Numbered from the stretch's first letter, positions 42,465 to 51,997 are shown. The stretch is 64,000 bases of DNA from Heliocidaris tuberculata (GCA_025618425.1 CM046836.1:20806494-20870493); one strand, 5' to 3'. Notes: a model not told the origin generated them from the sequence alone. Numbers and translations are program-made.

Positions 42465-42705
42465 TGCTTGTCAGAAATTTTGGGGAATCGGACCCCTTTT
42501 TACAAAATGCTGGAGCCGCCCCTGGTGGTATTTATGTGGGCTGTGACTTACGTTACAATGCATATAACGGCGACCACTTCGCACAGCCAGTCATGTTTAA
42601 AGAAGAAACCTGCCTCGTTGGTTATGCTGCCGACGACGGAGGCGAGATTGACAACGATGGACACGCCCAGGTCAGCCAAAGCGAGATTGATGATGAAGAC
42701 ATTTC
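24378..42705 (-). CDS. Class A GPCR, melatonin-receptor/Tre1-like (3 exons, N-terminus missing)
   Basis: Exons 42705-42552, 28166-27974 and 25058-24378 on the minus strand join in frame to about 341 codons covering TM2 to the C-terminus. TM2 is NVFIINLALADLGVSIVVNL, with the D(2.50) LALAD motif. TM3 ends NRYVWICH, so NRY replaces DRY, as in melatonin receptors and the moody/Tre1 group. TM4 holds IDLPNILGW, and the conserved Cys pair is WLC (TM3) and VMSC (ECL2). TM6 is MWLPF, lacking CWxP. TM7 is NSSVNCVIYG in place of NPxxY. The third loop is long and basic. Introns are about 14.4 and 2.9 kb. An exon with the N-terminus and TM1 should lie above 42705 but was not found. Ligand is unknown; melatonin binding is not claimed. 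Confidence 0.88.
25306..25340. repeat. (TA)n microsatellite
   Basis: About 17 dinucleotides in the 2.9-kb GPCR intron. Confidence 0.97.
26257..26298. repeat. Poly-A followed by (AAT)n
   Basis: About 26 A, then AATAATAATAATAA. Confidence 0.95.
26852..27687. mobile_element. Inner inverted repeat, ~90-bp near-perfect arms
   Basis: GCATCCTGACGTTATGTTTT (26852) through the complement of 27598-27687 (ending CATAACGTCAGGATGC) are almost identical in inverse. The motif GGGCTGTCGGTCTC also recurs inside near 27078-27094. No ORF of note. Lies wholly inside the outer repeat. Confidence 0.9.
27974..28166 (-). CDS. GPCR exon, TM3 end to TM4
   Basis: Completes a split Thr codon, then CSCSLWSIATIAFNRYVWIC, HWNNYHRVFNRRTVPLILFT, VWFVAFLIDLPNILGWGVHE and FDWK. 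Acceptor CTCATCAG, donor GTTAGG, ending phase 0. Confidence 0.92.
28190..28310. repeat. (TG)n and (GA)n microsatellites
   Basis: Starts 24 bases inside the intron upstream of GPCR exon TM3-TM4 (minus strand), so the polypyrimidine strand is near that exon's acceptor. Confidence 0.95.
28608..28774. mobile_element. Palindromic MITE (GGGCCCTGTTGCAT ends)
   Basis: GGGCCCTGTTGCATAAAACT pairs with the right end ATGCAACAGGGCCC; 'atgacataaatc'-type inverted segments lie inside. In the 14.4-kb GPCR intron. Confidence 0.9.
28870..29130. repeat. Degenerate 'AGGACAATTA' repeats
   Basis: At least eight variants of CAGGACAATTAc or its complement. The motif returns at 29490-29530 and 30225-30285, bracketing the GATCAAGATC array, so one larger element may be present. 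Confidence 0.7.
29540..30225. repeat. 237-bp tandem repeat with GATCAAGATC core
   Basis: 'gaggttactgatgccgatct' starts at about 29691, 29928 and 30162. Each unit holds 'cgtgttttcgccgattggtg' and runs of GATCAAGATC and GATCTCGAG. A 237-base period is a multiple of three, explaining a 242-codon minus-strand frame that I regard as noncoding. Confidence 0.88.
30528..30674. mobile_element. Palindromic MITE (GGGCCCTCTTGCAT ends)
   Basis: GGGCCCTCTTGCATAAAAAG pairs with TTTTTATGCAAGAGGCCCC; inner 'cgattaaacgcaactcaaaa' pairs with its complement. Related in termini to 28608-28774. Confidence 0.92.
30891..31106. repeat. 216-bp near-perfect palindrome with (TA)n core
   Basis: Arms of about 70 bases (from TATGGTTTGTCGTTTTAATC and its complement ending at 31106) match with perhaps one mismatch, around a (TA) run of about 35 dinucleotides. 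Confidence 0.93.
31110..32100. other. Intronic, nothing recognised
   Basis: Within the long GPCR intron. AT-rich with short purine runs. Confidence 0.5.
32384..33247. mobile_element. Foldback element rich in TTCGTACG/TTACGAA
   Basis: Ends AAGCTACGGTCACAA and TTGTGACCGAGGCTT are inverted. Within 860 bases there are dozens of overlapping variants of 'ttcgtaag', 'cttacgaa' and 'gttcgtacg', giving strong self-complementarity. Inserted in the LINE between the codons for CKLRIS and YNLPIEK. Confidence 0.85.
34658..35249 (+). mobile_element. TTAA-bounded foldback element, copy B
   Basis: Very similar to 4132-4713 in the same orientation: starts TTAAAGGGAAATCCAACC and ends GGTTGGATTGCCCTTTAA. Inserted in the upstream part of the minus-strand LINE. 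Confidence 0.93.
35381..36100. other. Intronic, nothing recognised
   Basis: No repeat family or conserved frame recognised. Confidence 0.45.
36102..36980. mobile_element. Large foldback, ~295-bp arms, GC-rich motif
   Basis: Arms 36102-36396 and 36500-36794 are inverted copies over nearly their full length. Variants of CCGGCAGAAGGGCGCGAAC occur at both ends, at the arm tips, twice in the centre and again at 36955-36976. Interior motifs 'ccaaacatcttctaaatttc' and 'gaatacattttccgttcac' each have an inverted partner. Confidence 0.92.
37198..37237. repeat. (TA)n microsatellite, left part
   Basis: Twenty AT dinucleotides, directly abutting a hAT-like MITE. Confidence 0.95.
37238..37546 (-). mobile_element. 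hAT-like MITE inserted in a (TA)n tract
   Basis: Starts CAGGGGCGGATCCAGGAT, ends AATCCACCACTG; TATATATA on both sides fits an 8-bp duplication but is uninformative inside the tract. Same orientation as 22077-22364. Confidence 0.9.
37547..37633. repeat. (TA)n microsatellite, right part
   Basis: About 43 AT dinucleotides after the MITE. Confidence 0.95.
37640..38780. other. Intronic, nothing recognised
   Basis: AT-rich; the phrase 'gctggtcttcggccac' at about 38725 recurs at 38925. Confidence 0.45.
38808..39078 (+). other. Unassigned open frame with a hydrophobic segment
   Basis: The plus frame contains RKYRAAMAKSIFIFPVLEMV then FGIAVLVFG, a plausible single TM segment after a basic stretch. 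It has no convincing start and is closed by a SINE at about 39073. It vaguely recalls the first TM of MS4A-like tetraspans, but downstream sequence does not support this. The minus strand is also open for 97 codons. Either may be chance. Confidence 0.2.
39073..39325 (+). mobile_element. tRNA-derived SINE
   Basis: Head 39074-39147 resembles a tRNA: A box TGGCTCAGTTTGTTAG (39082-39097), D-stem GCTC/GAGC, anticodon-loop-like CTCATGA, and B box GGTTCGAACCC (39129-39139). It is followed by an unrelated body and an (ATT)n tail at about 39301-39323. The tail, lack of a proper acceptor stem and location argue for a SINE rather than a tRNA gene. Confidence 0.9.
39529..39561. repeat. (TA)n microsatellite
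   Basis: About 16 dinucleotides. Confidence 0.95.
39562..41003. other. Intronic, nothing recognised
   Basis: An open frame of 96 codons at 39690 has no recognised homology and no coding-like composition. Confidence 0.45.
41004..41268 (+). mobile_element. MITE with central hairpin, copy 1
   Basis: From 'cactgtaaaaaaaattgccg' to 'aactgaagttttattgtag'. Central near-perfect hairpin ACCGGAAATCAGCATATA with its complement TATATGCTGATTTCCGGT. Second copy at 44752-45031. Confidence 0.88.
41785..41926. mobile_element. Diverged palindromic MITE (GGGCCCTGTTTCAT end)
   Basis: Starts AGGGCCCTGTTTCATAAAAC. The right half ('tcggtaaaaatcactgacaa', 'cttgatga') matches the element at 7991-8130. Confidence 0.75.
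42319..42524. mobile_element. Composite hAT-like MITE beside a GPCR splice donor
   Basis: Starts CAGGGTCGGATCCAGG, ends GGAGCCGCCCCTG; 'ttgcttgtca' occurs twice around a central (ATT)n of about 43 bases (42420-42463). No matching 8-bp flanks, so this may be a recombined pair. It ends 27 bases from GPCR exon 42552-42705. Confidence 0.8.
42552..42705 (-). CDS. GPCR exon, TM2 to TM3
   Basis: Reads GNVFIINLALADLGVSIVVN, then NEAGFFFKHDWLCEVVAVIC and IVT. Acceptor AATTTCAG just above 42705 and donor GTAAGT at 42551-42546. A hAT-like MITE ends only 27 bases beyond the exon, so it sits immediately inside the intron. Confidence 0.88.
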
Positions 42706-42721
42706 CTGAAATTACGAAAGA

Positions 42722-43780
42722 TTGAAAAAAAAGGAATAAAGATTTTCTTTCTTGACTATGAACCTACAATTTTCAAGCGTAAATCATCAATATTTAATGA
42801 AGTCTTTACATCGCCGTTGGCTGTACTTCTATACCGTTTGTTATTGTCAATGTTCCTAAATCTTCTAAGGATATTATTCAGGCCGCAATATCGCAATGTT
42901 CACTCTTGTTTTCTAATCCTTGACTTTGAATCCATTCAACTACATTTTCATAACAAGCTTTCGTCTTTTCAAATTGTCCTTAACGTTGACGATTCAACTT
43001 TCCAAACAAGGTTGGATATATTCTGGCCTAACCTGAGAAAATTTTGGTTACAAATCATTTAGAAAGAAGATATATCCTGTTTCGTTGGGCGTGTATCTTC
43101 TTTCACAACTTTTCAAAGCGTACATCAGGAAAGATGAACCGTAATGATTTAAATTGTCGTCTCTAATGTTAGAATGTAAGGTACCTCTAACGATCATTGC
43201 AATGTATAATAGTGCATCTGTTCAAGATTAAACTTCATGTAAAAAAAAAATCATTTCTACTTTTTGGCTAATATTTTCGGCGATAAAGCTTTGGTTCGAG
43301 TTTTCTTCATGTCCCCAAGAATATTTGTCCATGTATCTTTAAAGTGAATACCACAAAAACGTAATTACACGCCGATTGTAACCCATATTCAGTCAAATGT
43401 CGCGTTTTATTAATTACCTCTCAATATTATGTCGACTTGTCAAGATATCGATGAAATAAAAACAAATGATTTGCACTGAATTACATTTTTTTATTAATTC
43501 ATTGTCGTGGAACGTTAGCAGGGATTGTCAAAAAGATTTTTAACGAGCTATATACGCCCATCGGGCTAAAGGGAAAATCAATTCAAACTTTGCTGTCTGT
43601 TACTCTGGTTTGTGACATTTTAATTTAATTACAGTATACTGTAAAATGACAGTAACTCGAGCTTCCCTTTAAATATCCGTGTATGCTGATCTTTCATGAT
43701 TCGGGTAAAAATGCTATGTGGGCCTTCAAACATGGGGGGGGGGAGGCATGCACAGGATCCACACTATAATTATTTCTCCT
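42722..43780. other. Region upstream of the GPCR exons, nothing recognised
   Basis: Searched on the minus strand for an N-terminal/TM1 exon without success. Confidence 0.4.
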
Positions 43781-43787
43781 TTTTTTT

Positions 43788-43965
43788 TAACGAACCTTCG
43801 GAATAATGAACCCTATTTCATTTTCGGAGTTATGAACCATTTTTCATTTTTTGAATAATGAACCCGATGCCATTTCTGGAATTATGAACCCCTTCGTCTG
43901 GGAATTTTGTGTTTCTGTGTTTCGGAATAATGAACCTTCGGAATTACGAACATTCAGAAAAAACT
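43788..43965. repeat. 'TTCGGAATTATGAACC' repeat cluster, second site
   Basis: At least eight degenerate copies of GAACCTTCGGAATAATGAAC-like units, mostly in one orientation. Same motif as 14340-14655. Confidence 0.8.
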
Positions 43966-44751
43966 GGTACCCCCTCTTTTCGCCTTTTATAATACTGTGC
44001 GGGGACGTTGACCTTTCACTCGTTCGTGAATGTTGCATGTATATAATATATCAACAACGGGATATGACTGTGATTTTCGTATAGATCATAATCTGCTTGA
44101 ATATCGTGACTCGTGAGACATTAAATTTTATGAGACATTAAAGAGGGAGTGCCCTGAGCGGCGAGCAGAGGTGGATACAGGCGCTATATAAGAAGGAATA
44201 TTCGTCATCATTACATCATTACAAGGACGTCGCTCTACAATTATTATCATTATCATTTTTGGGTCTAACCCAATCTGCTGACAATTCTCTACAAAGCAAG
44301 CAAAGAAAAAACAAAACAAAAAGAAAGCTCCTCAGATCGTCATATTTGCCAACAAAGGTAGATTGAGGTTCTCTGATTTCAATATTCGCTTAAAGGGGCT
44401 CATAAAGATATTCCACCCACCCTCCTTCAATTCAAAACAAAATAAAAAGTAAATAAATATCTAAAAATAACGAGAACAATATGAAAGGAAAAAGGGTCCT
44501 CGGGTTTCTCAATTCTCCTACCTATAGCTTCGATGAATATCAATTTGCCGACTAGAATTACGACTTTGTCCTCAAGCGGTGTTCTAGGACTTTGTTATTA
44601 TCGTTTTATGTACCGTGCATGTGTATCATAAACGAAATTAATGCTTCATAATGCTTCCGTTAATAGTTATATTCATTGTTTCATGAGAAGGTAATATTTA
44701 CCGTATCTTACAATTCATGTGTCGTTAGGGGATCACTTACTTTCTTGAACA

Positions 44752-45031
44752 ATACTAAAAAAATTTGCCGTTTTTAACGGGAATTTCCTGGCAGTCAGGA
44801 TGCTGGGAATGTCCGTTTTTCCACAGTTTTTTTTTTTACCGGAAATCAGCATATATTTACAATAAAATGATGTAAATTTACAATAAGATTATGCAAATAT
44901 ATGCTGATTTCCGGTAAACCAACAAACTTGCTGTTGTTTTACAGGAAAAGACAGTAAAATTGAAATAACGGCAATAACTTGTAATTTCAAGGGCTAAAAA
45001 ACCTGTAGTTTTACAGTTATTTTTTTCAGTG
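44752..45031 (+). mobile_element. MITE with central hairpin, copy 2
   Basis: Matches 41004-41268 across most of its length, including the ACCGGAAATCAGCATATA hairpin and 'gctgttgttttacaggaaaa'. It ends '...ttacagttatttttttcagtg', which may show the truer terminus. Confidence 0.88.
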
Positions 45032-46780
45032 AAAAGGTGTGCCTCATCATGTTATTAAACTTTCTTATAATGTAAATTACTTATGCAAATTAACTACAAG
45101 ATTTCAGATGTATAATTTCACTCATATTTTTTTTTTCTTGGTTCTTTTGATATTCCATTGCATTTTTGTTATTCTGGCAGAACTACCAAACTAAATGAAG
45201 CATTTAAACAGTCATTCGTCTGTTTGGAGCCAGAAGGGCGTTAACTCATATACTTTAAAACAGAGTAAACGTCCTTGTGGCTCCAATATAGACGATATTT
45301 CCCCCTTTTTGTGCCAAACACTCATTTTTTAATAGTTTATTGAAACAGTATATTCTCCTTAGTTGCTAATTGAATTCAGTTCAATTAGATATTATTTCCC
45401 CATTTCTTTCCTCCATATAGAGAAGTTTACGAGGATAGTGACAGGTGACTTCTACGATGCTCGGTATAGATCCAACGTTTCTGTTAGAGTTAAAGATATA
45501 TTGGAGTACTGGGAGTTTCGCAAAAATTCCCCAGTTTTTATTTTTCTTGGTTTGTATTTCATGTGAAAGTTCCTTTTATTTAACTAATAAAATGAGCCTT
45601 ATTCACCCCGAATAGGTCTCGTATATTTATAATTTCATTTTGAATTTTTCGACTTTTTGAAGTCGCCCCAGGTCAAAAAGTAACGGAATATTTTGAATTT
45701 TTGATATCCTATTTAGGGATGCTTGGTTCTCATTTTTAGATCCTTAACAGGGATGTTTCAAATCTTGCATAGTATTGTATACGGCCTATTCGAGGATTGG
45801 ATCTTCTTACGACAAATTTTTTTATTTAAAAAACTAGCTGTTATTTTGTCACAGTCGATACTGAATTTCTCATCTAAATAGACTCTCTGCGGGTGAGATA
45901 TGAGCTATATTATGCTGTCTAAGCATCAGATACTGAATGTTGATATATCTAGATACTTTGAATCATAGTTTTACTCTGTGAAGCGCCCTTTGATCAGTAC
46001 TCCAATATCTCTTTAAGTTCGAGTGTATGAACATCCAAATGTGCGGAATTGTTTTTGTTCTTTGGGAAAAACAAACGTCGGATACCCTTTGTAGGATTTT
46101 TTGATGAGAGTGCTCTCTTGTTTTTACTACCACCTTTTAGCATCATTTAAATGGAATAACCTTTAAATTTAATATCCTATTTTGTATCATTCACATCTTT
46201 ATAGAAAAAAAGTAAATAAGTGTAGGTCCACTATATGAAATAATTCTACATAATCATGTAAGTGCTTGTATGTAGTCCTTTCTTCACTCAACTCTGTTAT
46301 ATTGGTCTAAGAGCGATCGGTGCAGATTTGGTATTATTTAACCCTTTTCTGTCATAAATGAGAAGGGTTTATTTATGTTTTGATCTATTTTTAAATTTCC
46401 TTTCAAGACATACTTTAAAAATTTCAGGCAACAATATCATGAATATAGCGTATCCACTTCGTATCTATGTATTTTAATGACCTCTTATCATCACTTTCTT
46501 CGTAGTGTGTTCCGTAACCATTCATTGGTAAAAAAAGGAAATATCCCAACTTCAGTGTGCCTATATGAATGTCATGTTCGACAGAATCTTTTGTTTTAGC
46601 CATTGTTTATGTTTATGAGTTATTGTAAGAATAAGACCATGCAAAGCCGTCCCCCATGACACCAGTTTCCGCCTCAGTCATGTCAGAGCCGCGCTGAGCT
46701 ACTGATATATTCATGTATATATTTTCTCACAACCCCTCCTCCCCAACCCCACCCCCCCCCCCACACACACACACACACAC
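45032..46780. other. Intergenic, nothing recognised
   Basis: A 67-codon open frame at 45363 (contains TRIVTGDFYDARYRSNVSVR) has no recognised family. Otherwise AT-rich unique sequence. Confidence 0.45.
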
Positions 46781-46782
46781 TA

Positions 46783-46921
46783 ACCCGTATTCTGAACTCT
46801 GGTTTAACTTAAACTCCAGTGCAGTCTAGACTGTGGTTTAACTTTGTACAGAAATGTAGACTGCAGCTAGGGGTTTAACTTCGACTGGAGTTAAAGTTAA
46901 ACTGGAGTTCAGAATACGGGC
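46783..46921. mobile_element. Palindromic MITE (ACCCGTATTCTGAACTC ends)
   Basis: CCCGTATTCTGAACTCTGG pairs with 'tggagttcagaatacggg'; inner 'tttaacttaaactccag' pairs with its complement. Followed by a (CT)n tract at 46925-46979 and preceded by poly-C and (CA)n. Confidence 0.88.
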
Positions 46922-46932
46922 CACTTTCTCTC

Positions 46933-46992
<60 letters not shown>

Positions 46993-47708
46993 CCTATCTT
47001 CTCCTTTCTTTTTAATATTTTTCCTTCGTTTTCTTTCTGTTACAGTCGCTTTCTGTCTGCTGATGTCGGTTCTTTTGTGTTTTCATGTCACTAAATTATT
47101 ATGTAAGCGTATTTTTTTTTTTTTTTTAATAGATATCGCACAATTTGGCAACCCTATATGATGGACAATCTAGTTGCTATGCCTCGAAACACCAAACTTA
47201 TTTTGCTTATTGTCATGTGAAAGTACTTTTATGTTCAATTTTGGGGGGTTTTAGTCGTCTGTGGTTGTCGATGGTCATTAATTTATTTTTTTCGGTTGTC
47301 GCTGGTCGGCGACCGGTTGTCACTCTGTTCTGCATTGGCTTTTGGCAACAGTAATACTTTTAGCCACTGTTCCAAACTCTACAACGTAATATGATTTCCT
47401 GATATAACTAACAGGACTATTCTTTATGTGTCCATTTTAAATTTCATTGCAATCTATTTTAATTTAGTATGTTACAATGATATCGTCGCCCGCACCACCG
47501 TCCTCTCTGCGCGTTTTGAGGCGAAACTCGGTTTTGCAGAAAACGCGTTTAAAGGAAAGGACTTTTTGAAAAGGTAATTTCTGCATATTAAAGTAGATGA
47601 CATTGAAAATAAATGGGAATACCTGATAGCATAGGTTTTAAAGTTTTATACAGTATAGCATTTTTTTCAGACGGGGTATTTTAGCAACAATTGGTTTGTA
47701 AACAGAAA

Positions 47709-47770
47709 GGACGGTTCGTGGAAAAGATGGAATGCGTGATCGCGCTTCGCTATTTCACCACGAACCGTCC
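47709..47770. other. 62-nt hairpin, copy 1
   Basis: Perfect 13-bp stem GGACGGTTCGTGG / CCACGAACCGTCC around a 36-nt loop. Possible structured RNA or element tip; not identified. Confidence 0.7.
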
Positions 47771-48003
47771 GCTTTCCTTGCGAGCGACCCGACTGTGTAC
47801 ATTGAATGGGAGCGGAAAAAAACTCTTTTGTGAAATCGTGATTTACAGACATCGTTGTTCTAATTCGAGTTTTCAAACAGTTTTTGGGGATGATAAATAT
47901 AACCATTGTGATTAGAGTATTTCATGACATATTTGTTTTCACTCAGCATCGATTCTTCCATATCCATGGAATACTTTTGTCTCTACTGACTTACAAACAG
48001 AGA

Positions 48004-48065
48004 GGACGGTTCGTGGAAAAGATGAAATGCGCAAACACGCTGAGATATTTCACCACGAACCGTCC
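48004..48065. other. 62-nt hairpin, copy 2
   Basis: Same 13-bp stem, same 62-nt span, diverged loop; 295 bases downstream of copy 1. Flanks share 'acaaacaga.agg' upstream. Confidence 0.7.
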
Positions 48066-48224
48066 GCTCCATAGAGTAACATACGTAATTTATTATGGAT
48101 ATCAATGAAGTCTTTTTCTAAATAGGGTGGTGCCATATTATATGTACATTTATAGATTATATTATGCTTGTCCAAACTAGAAACGTGACTGAAGAAGCAT
48201 AATTATAATTATTTTATACGCTCA

Positions 48225-48745
48225 TCTGTAGCGCTAATTAGTCATAATTCAATAGAAAGATTGATTTCTCTATTATTTTCCAAACAGTCTCAACTATATC
48301 CGCGGGATGTCATAAAGCTAGTTAACATTAAAAAAATACTTATTTGTAGCACTATAGTAATAGATGTCTTTAATTTGATATCACACTAATTTTTCATTAA
48401 TAACACTTCACTAAACAAGTACTAACTATAATCTCTCATTAAACGATAGTGTCGGACTTTTGGGGTATTGCCTGTGAATTGGAAACCGAATCAATACCAA
48501 AATGAAGTAGATCTTTAGCTGTAAATCATAACTCTTTACTACTACTACTACTAATAATAATATTGAATATTTAGGAGAAAAACAGAAAGTACCATAGCGC
48601 TTACAAAATTACAGATTTGAAAAGAAAAGACAACGGCAACAGCGAAAAGACAGACTTTAAAAAGTAAGAGATTACATTAGAACATTATATTGCTGAGGAA
48701 AGAGATATGTTTTTAGGGATCTTTTGAAAGTGGCGAATGTGATGG
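48225..48745 (+). repeat. ~520-bp direct duplication, copy 1
   Basis: 'attagtcataattcaataga' through 'gtttttagggatcttttgaa' recurs in order at 50105-50620, with shared 'accaaaatgaagtagatctt' and 'agaaagtaccatagcgctta'. Confidence 0.92.
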
Positions 48746-49071
48746 AAATTTGCGATTTTAAACTGCTTAGTAAATATTTTAACAAGTTACTGAAACTCTT
48801 TTATTTTTCTAACTTTCTTGAAAACAAGTTTAGTTAGATATACTTCAACAGGAATGACAACATAAACAGTACAGTGTTCGTCAGACAAACCTGCCATGGA
48901 ATTATTAAAAGAAAGGGGGGGGGGGGGGGGAGGTTAATGAACGCCGAACACATGGTCTATTCGTCCTTGCATTTATGCCAATCAACATTGATGTAACATT
49001 CATGTCATAATGCAGCCTGGGAAATTATGATCAAATAGAAATTAGTGAAAAGAAATTAATGTAATAACTTA

Positions 49072-49987
49072 CACTCTTAAAATGTTGGGTAAATTTAGTT
49101 GGGTAACTGCTGGTTGGTTAAAAATATTCCCAATTCTGGGCTATTATTAACCAACTGGACACTCGAGTGGTGTAACCAATATTGGTCAATACTTTTTACC
49201 TAAATATTGGGCATATATTTACCAACAGTATTTGGAAATTATGGGTTGGGTACTTGTTGCCCTGTAGTTGTGTAATTTTGTCACATTTCCTTTGCCAGTT
49301 GGGTAAATTTTGTTGGGTAACTGATGGTTGGTTAGAAATTCGCTTTTGCCCAACTTGTGGTAAATATTTTTACCCAATATTGGGGAAAACACTTATATGA
49401 ATATTCATGAATTTTTAGTAGCGTATGGTTTGGGGTGGCCCGATTTACTAACTGTCACCGAATGCATAAAAAAATATAAGGGGTATATAAGAGCTTGCAC
49501 TAGTTTGCACTAACTGGATAGGATAGGACTAGGATAGGATAGGTTAAAATATAGGATAGGATAGCTTAAAATAGGATAGGTTAGGATTGATTAGGTTAAG
49601 ACCCAGAAGGACGTAACAAGCAGATTTCATTTTTTTTTACCTAGGTTGGAGGAAAAAGGAAACAATAAATTGGGCAGCTGAATTTGCCCAACCACATGAT
49701 ATTTGTTACCAAACAGCTGAACAAATAGAGGGTTGGGCAATCCTATTGGGTAAGATTGGTTGGGCAATAATTACCCAACTGAGAATATAACCAACAGTTG
49801 GGCAATTGTAGAGTTGGGTAAAATCTAATGGGTCACCAACTGATGGGCAATTTAATTTGCCCAACAACATAGTAAATGGATTGCCCAACATCAGTTGGGC
49901 AAATTTTAACCAAAAGTTGTGTGGACAGTATGTTGCCCAGTGTTGGTTAAAAATTGGGCATTTTTTTGCCCAACTTTTTTAAGAGTG
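49072..49987. mobile_element. 916-bp TA-flanked element with GTTGGG(T/C)AA repeats
   Basis: Ends CACTCTTAAAA and TTTTTTAAGAGTG with TA at 49070-49071 and 49988-49989. The interior is dominated by variants of GTTGGGTAA and its complement, plus an (AGGAT)n patch near 49518-49590. No transposase. Confidence 0.88.
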
Positions 49988-50094
49988 TAACTATATTATG
50001 TATACTTCTGATGCCAAAACATACCTAAAGCACCTAAGTTCATTTCACATGTACCACAAACACAGTACATAGAAAAGCCTGAAAACTCTACGCT

Positions 50095-50620
50095 AATTTG
50101 TAACTAATTAGTCATAATTCAATAGAAAGATTGGTTTCTCTATTCTATCATTTTCCAAAAGAGTCTCAAATATTCGCGGCATGTCATGAGGCTAGTGACA
50201 TTCAAAACATACTTATTTATAGCACTATATTAATAGATGTCTTTAATTTTATATCACATTAATGTTTCATTAATAACACTTCACTAAACAAGTACTAACT
50301 ATAATCCCTCCCACCCTATTCAGCGATAGTTTCGGACTTTGGGGGATATTGCCTGTCAACATGGTGAAGAGGAAACGAAATCAATACCAAAATGAAGTAG
50401 ATCTTTAGCTGTAAATCATAGCTCTCTACTACTACTACTAATAATAAAAATATTGAATATTTAGGAGCGCTAAAAACAGAAAGTACCATAGCGCTTACAA
50501 AATAACAGATTTGAAAAGAGAAGACAAGAGCAACAGTAAAAAGACAGACTTTAAAAAGTAAGAACATTATATATATTACTGGGGAAAGAGATATGTTTTT
50601 AGGGATCTTTTGAAAGTGAC
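50095..50620 (+). repeat. ~520-bp direct duplication, copy 2
   Basis: Partner of 48225-48745. The 100 bases before it (49995-50094) also match 54603-54715, so the duplicated unit was larger. Confidence 0.92.
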
Positions 50621-50718
50621 AAGACAGCTAGGTTATTTTTCTGATGCAGAGAGGAATATTGTTCCACGTTTTTGATGCGGCCACTGAGAAAACTTTTCAG
50701 TTAGTGAGAGTCTGCATG

Positions 50719-51997
50719 CAGAGGCGGCGCTCCGGGGGGGGGGGCGGGGGAAGGGGGGGAGGGGGAGGGGGGGGCAGGGGGCACAGTGTCCCCCACCTTT
50801 TCAAGTACCCCAAATTGTCCCTTTTCATCTATGAAAAGTGCCCCTTTTCATAGCTGATAAGTGCCCCCTTTTCTTCGTGTAATGCCCCCTTTTCTTTCTA
50901 ATAAGTGCTCTTTTTTACTTTCTGATAAGCGCCCCTTTAACCTCAGATATTACTGTCCCTTTTGAAATATAATATGTGCCCTTTTTTGTCTGATTAGTGC
51001 ACATTTTCCGTTCTAGTAGTGCAATGTTTCCTTCTGAAAAGTGCCCTTTTTTTCACCTCTGATAAGTGCCCCTTTTCCTTCGTATAATTGCGCCCCTTCT
51101 TCTTTGTGATAAATGCCCTTTTCACCTTCTTATAAGTTCCCCTTTTAAGCTCAGATAAGTGTTCCTATTGAAATCCGACAAGTGTCCCTGTTTTCGTCTG
51201 ATTAGTACCCATTTTCAGTTCTAAAAGCGCACTTTTTCTTTATGATAAGTGCCCTTTTTACCTTTAATAAATACCTCTTTTTAAGTGCCCCTTTTATACT
51301 TCTGATCAGTGTCCCTTTCGAAACAGTATTATTTTTCCTTTTGATAAGTGCCCCTGTTGTCTTCTAATAAGTGCCCTACCTATGTACCTATATATATTTA
51401 AAGTATTTTTACCTATATACCCCGATGTCGCTTACAAACTGTGCCCTAAAGTCCACAAAAGAGCCACATACCTAACTCCAAATAATCAGAGAGGCTTCAT
51501 AATAACAAATTCCCTCTAGGCTGATATCAGCACAATGTGAGGCAGTGGAGCAGTGGGCAGGAGGGGCACAATTCCCTAAATTATACAAGAATGAGCAGTG
51601 CCCCTAAATCATAACAGGAAGGAGTACAATTTTTTTCTAAAATTTTTCCAAAGCTCGCTAGCATTTACCATTGTCTTCTTGTCATATTAGGAAAATCGAT
51701 GATATTCAAAATATCTTAAATATTTTGCTCGCTCGCTTCACTCGCTCGTAAATGAATAATCAGACCATTACACTCAATTGCAAACTAGTTTTTTTAATCT
51801 AGAACCATGTTAAGACAAACAATAATGTTTTGAAAATGATCCTCGATAGTGTATTAATCAGAATGTAGTGGGATACTAATGTCTCAAAGTGGCATTTCTG
51901 CCTTGTTTTCACCCTTTGTAGGTGCCCTTTTTTCCCAAAAGTGCCCCTTTTTGTTGGTTCCCCCCCCCCCACTTTGAAAGACGCTCCGCCCCCTTTG
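50719..51997. mobile_element. 1.28-kb hAT-like element with ~28-bp internal repeats
   Basis: Exact 8-bp flanks TCTGCATG at 50711-50718 and 51998-52005. Ends CAGAGGCGGCGCTCC and 'gacgctccgccccctttg'. From 50790 to 51390 and again near 51930 are degenerate copies of 'tctgataagtgccccttttc'. No transposase frame. Confidence 0.9.

Noticed and set aside
42464..42709. Plus-strand frames over the GPCR exon
   Set aside because: The minus strand gives an obvious TM2-TM3 receptor sequence with correct splice sites.
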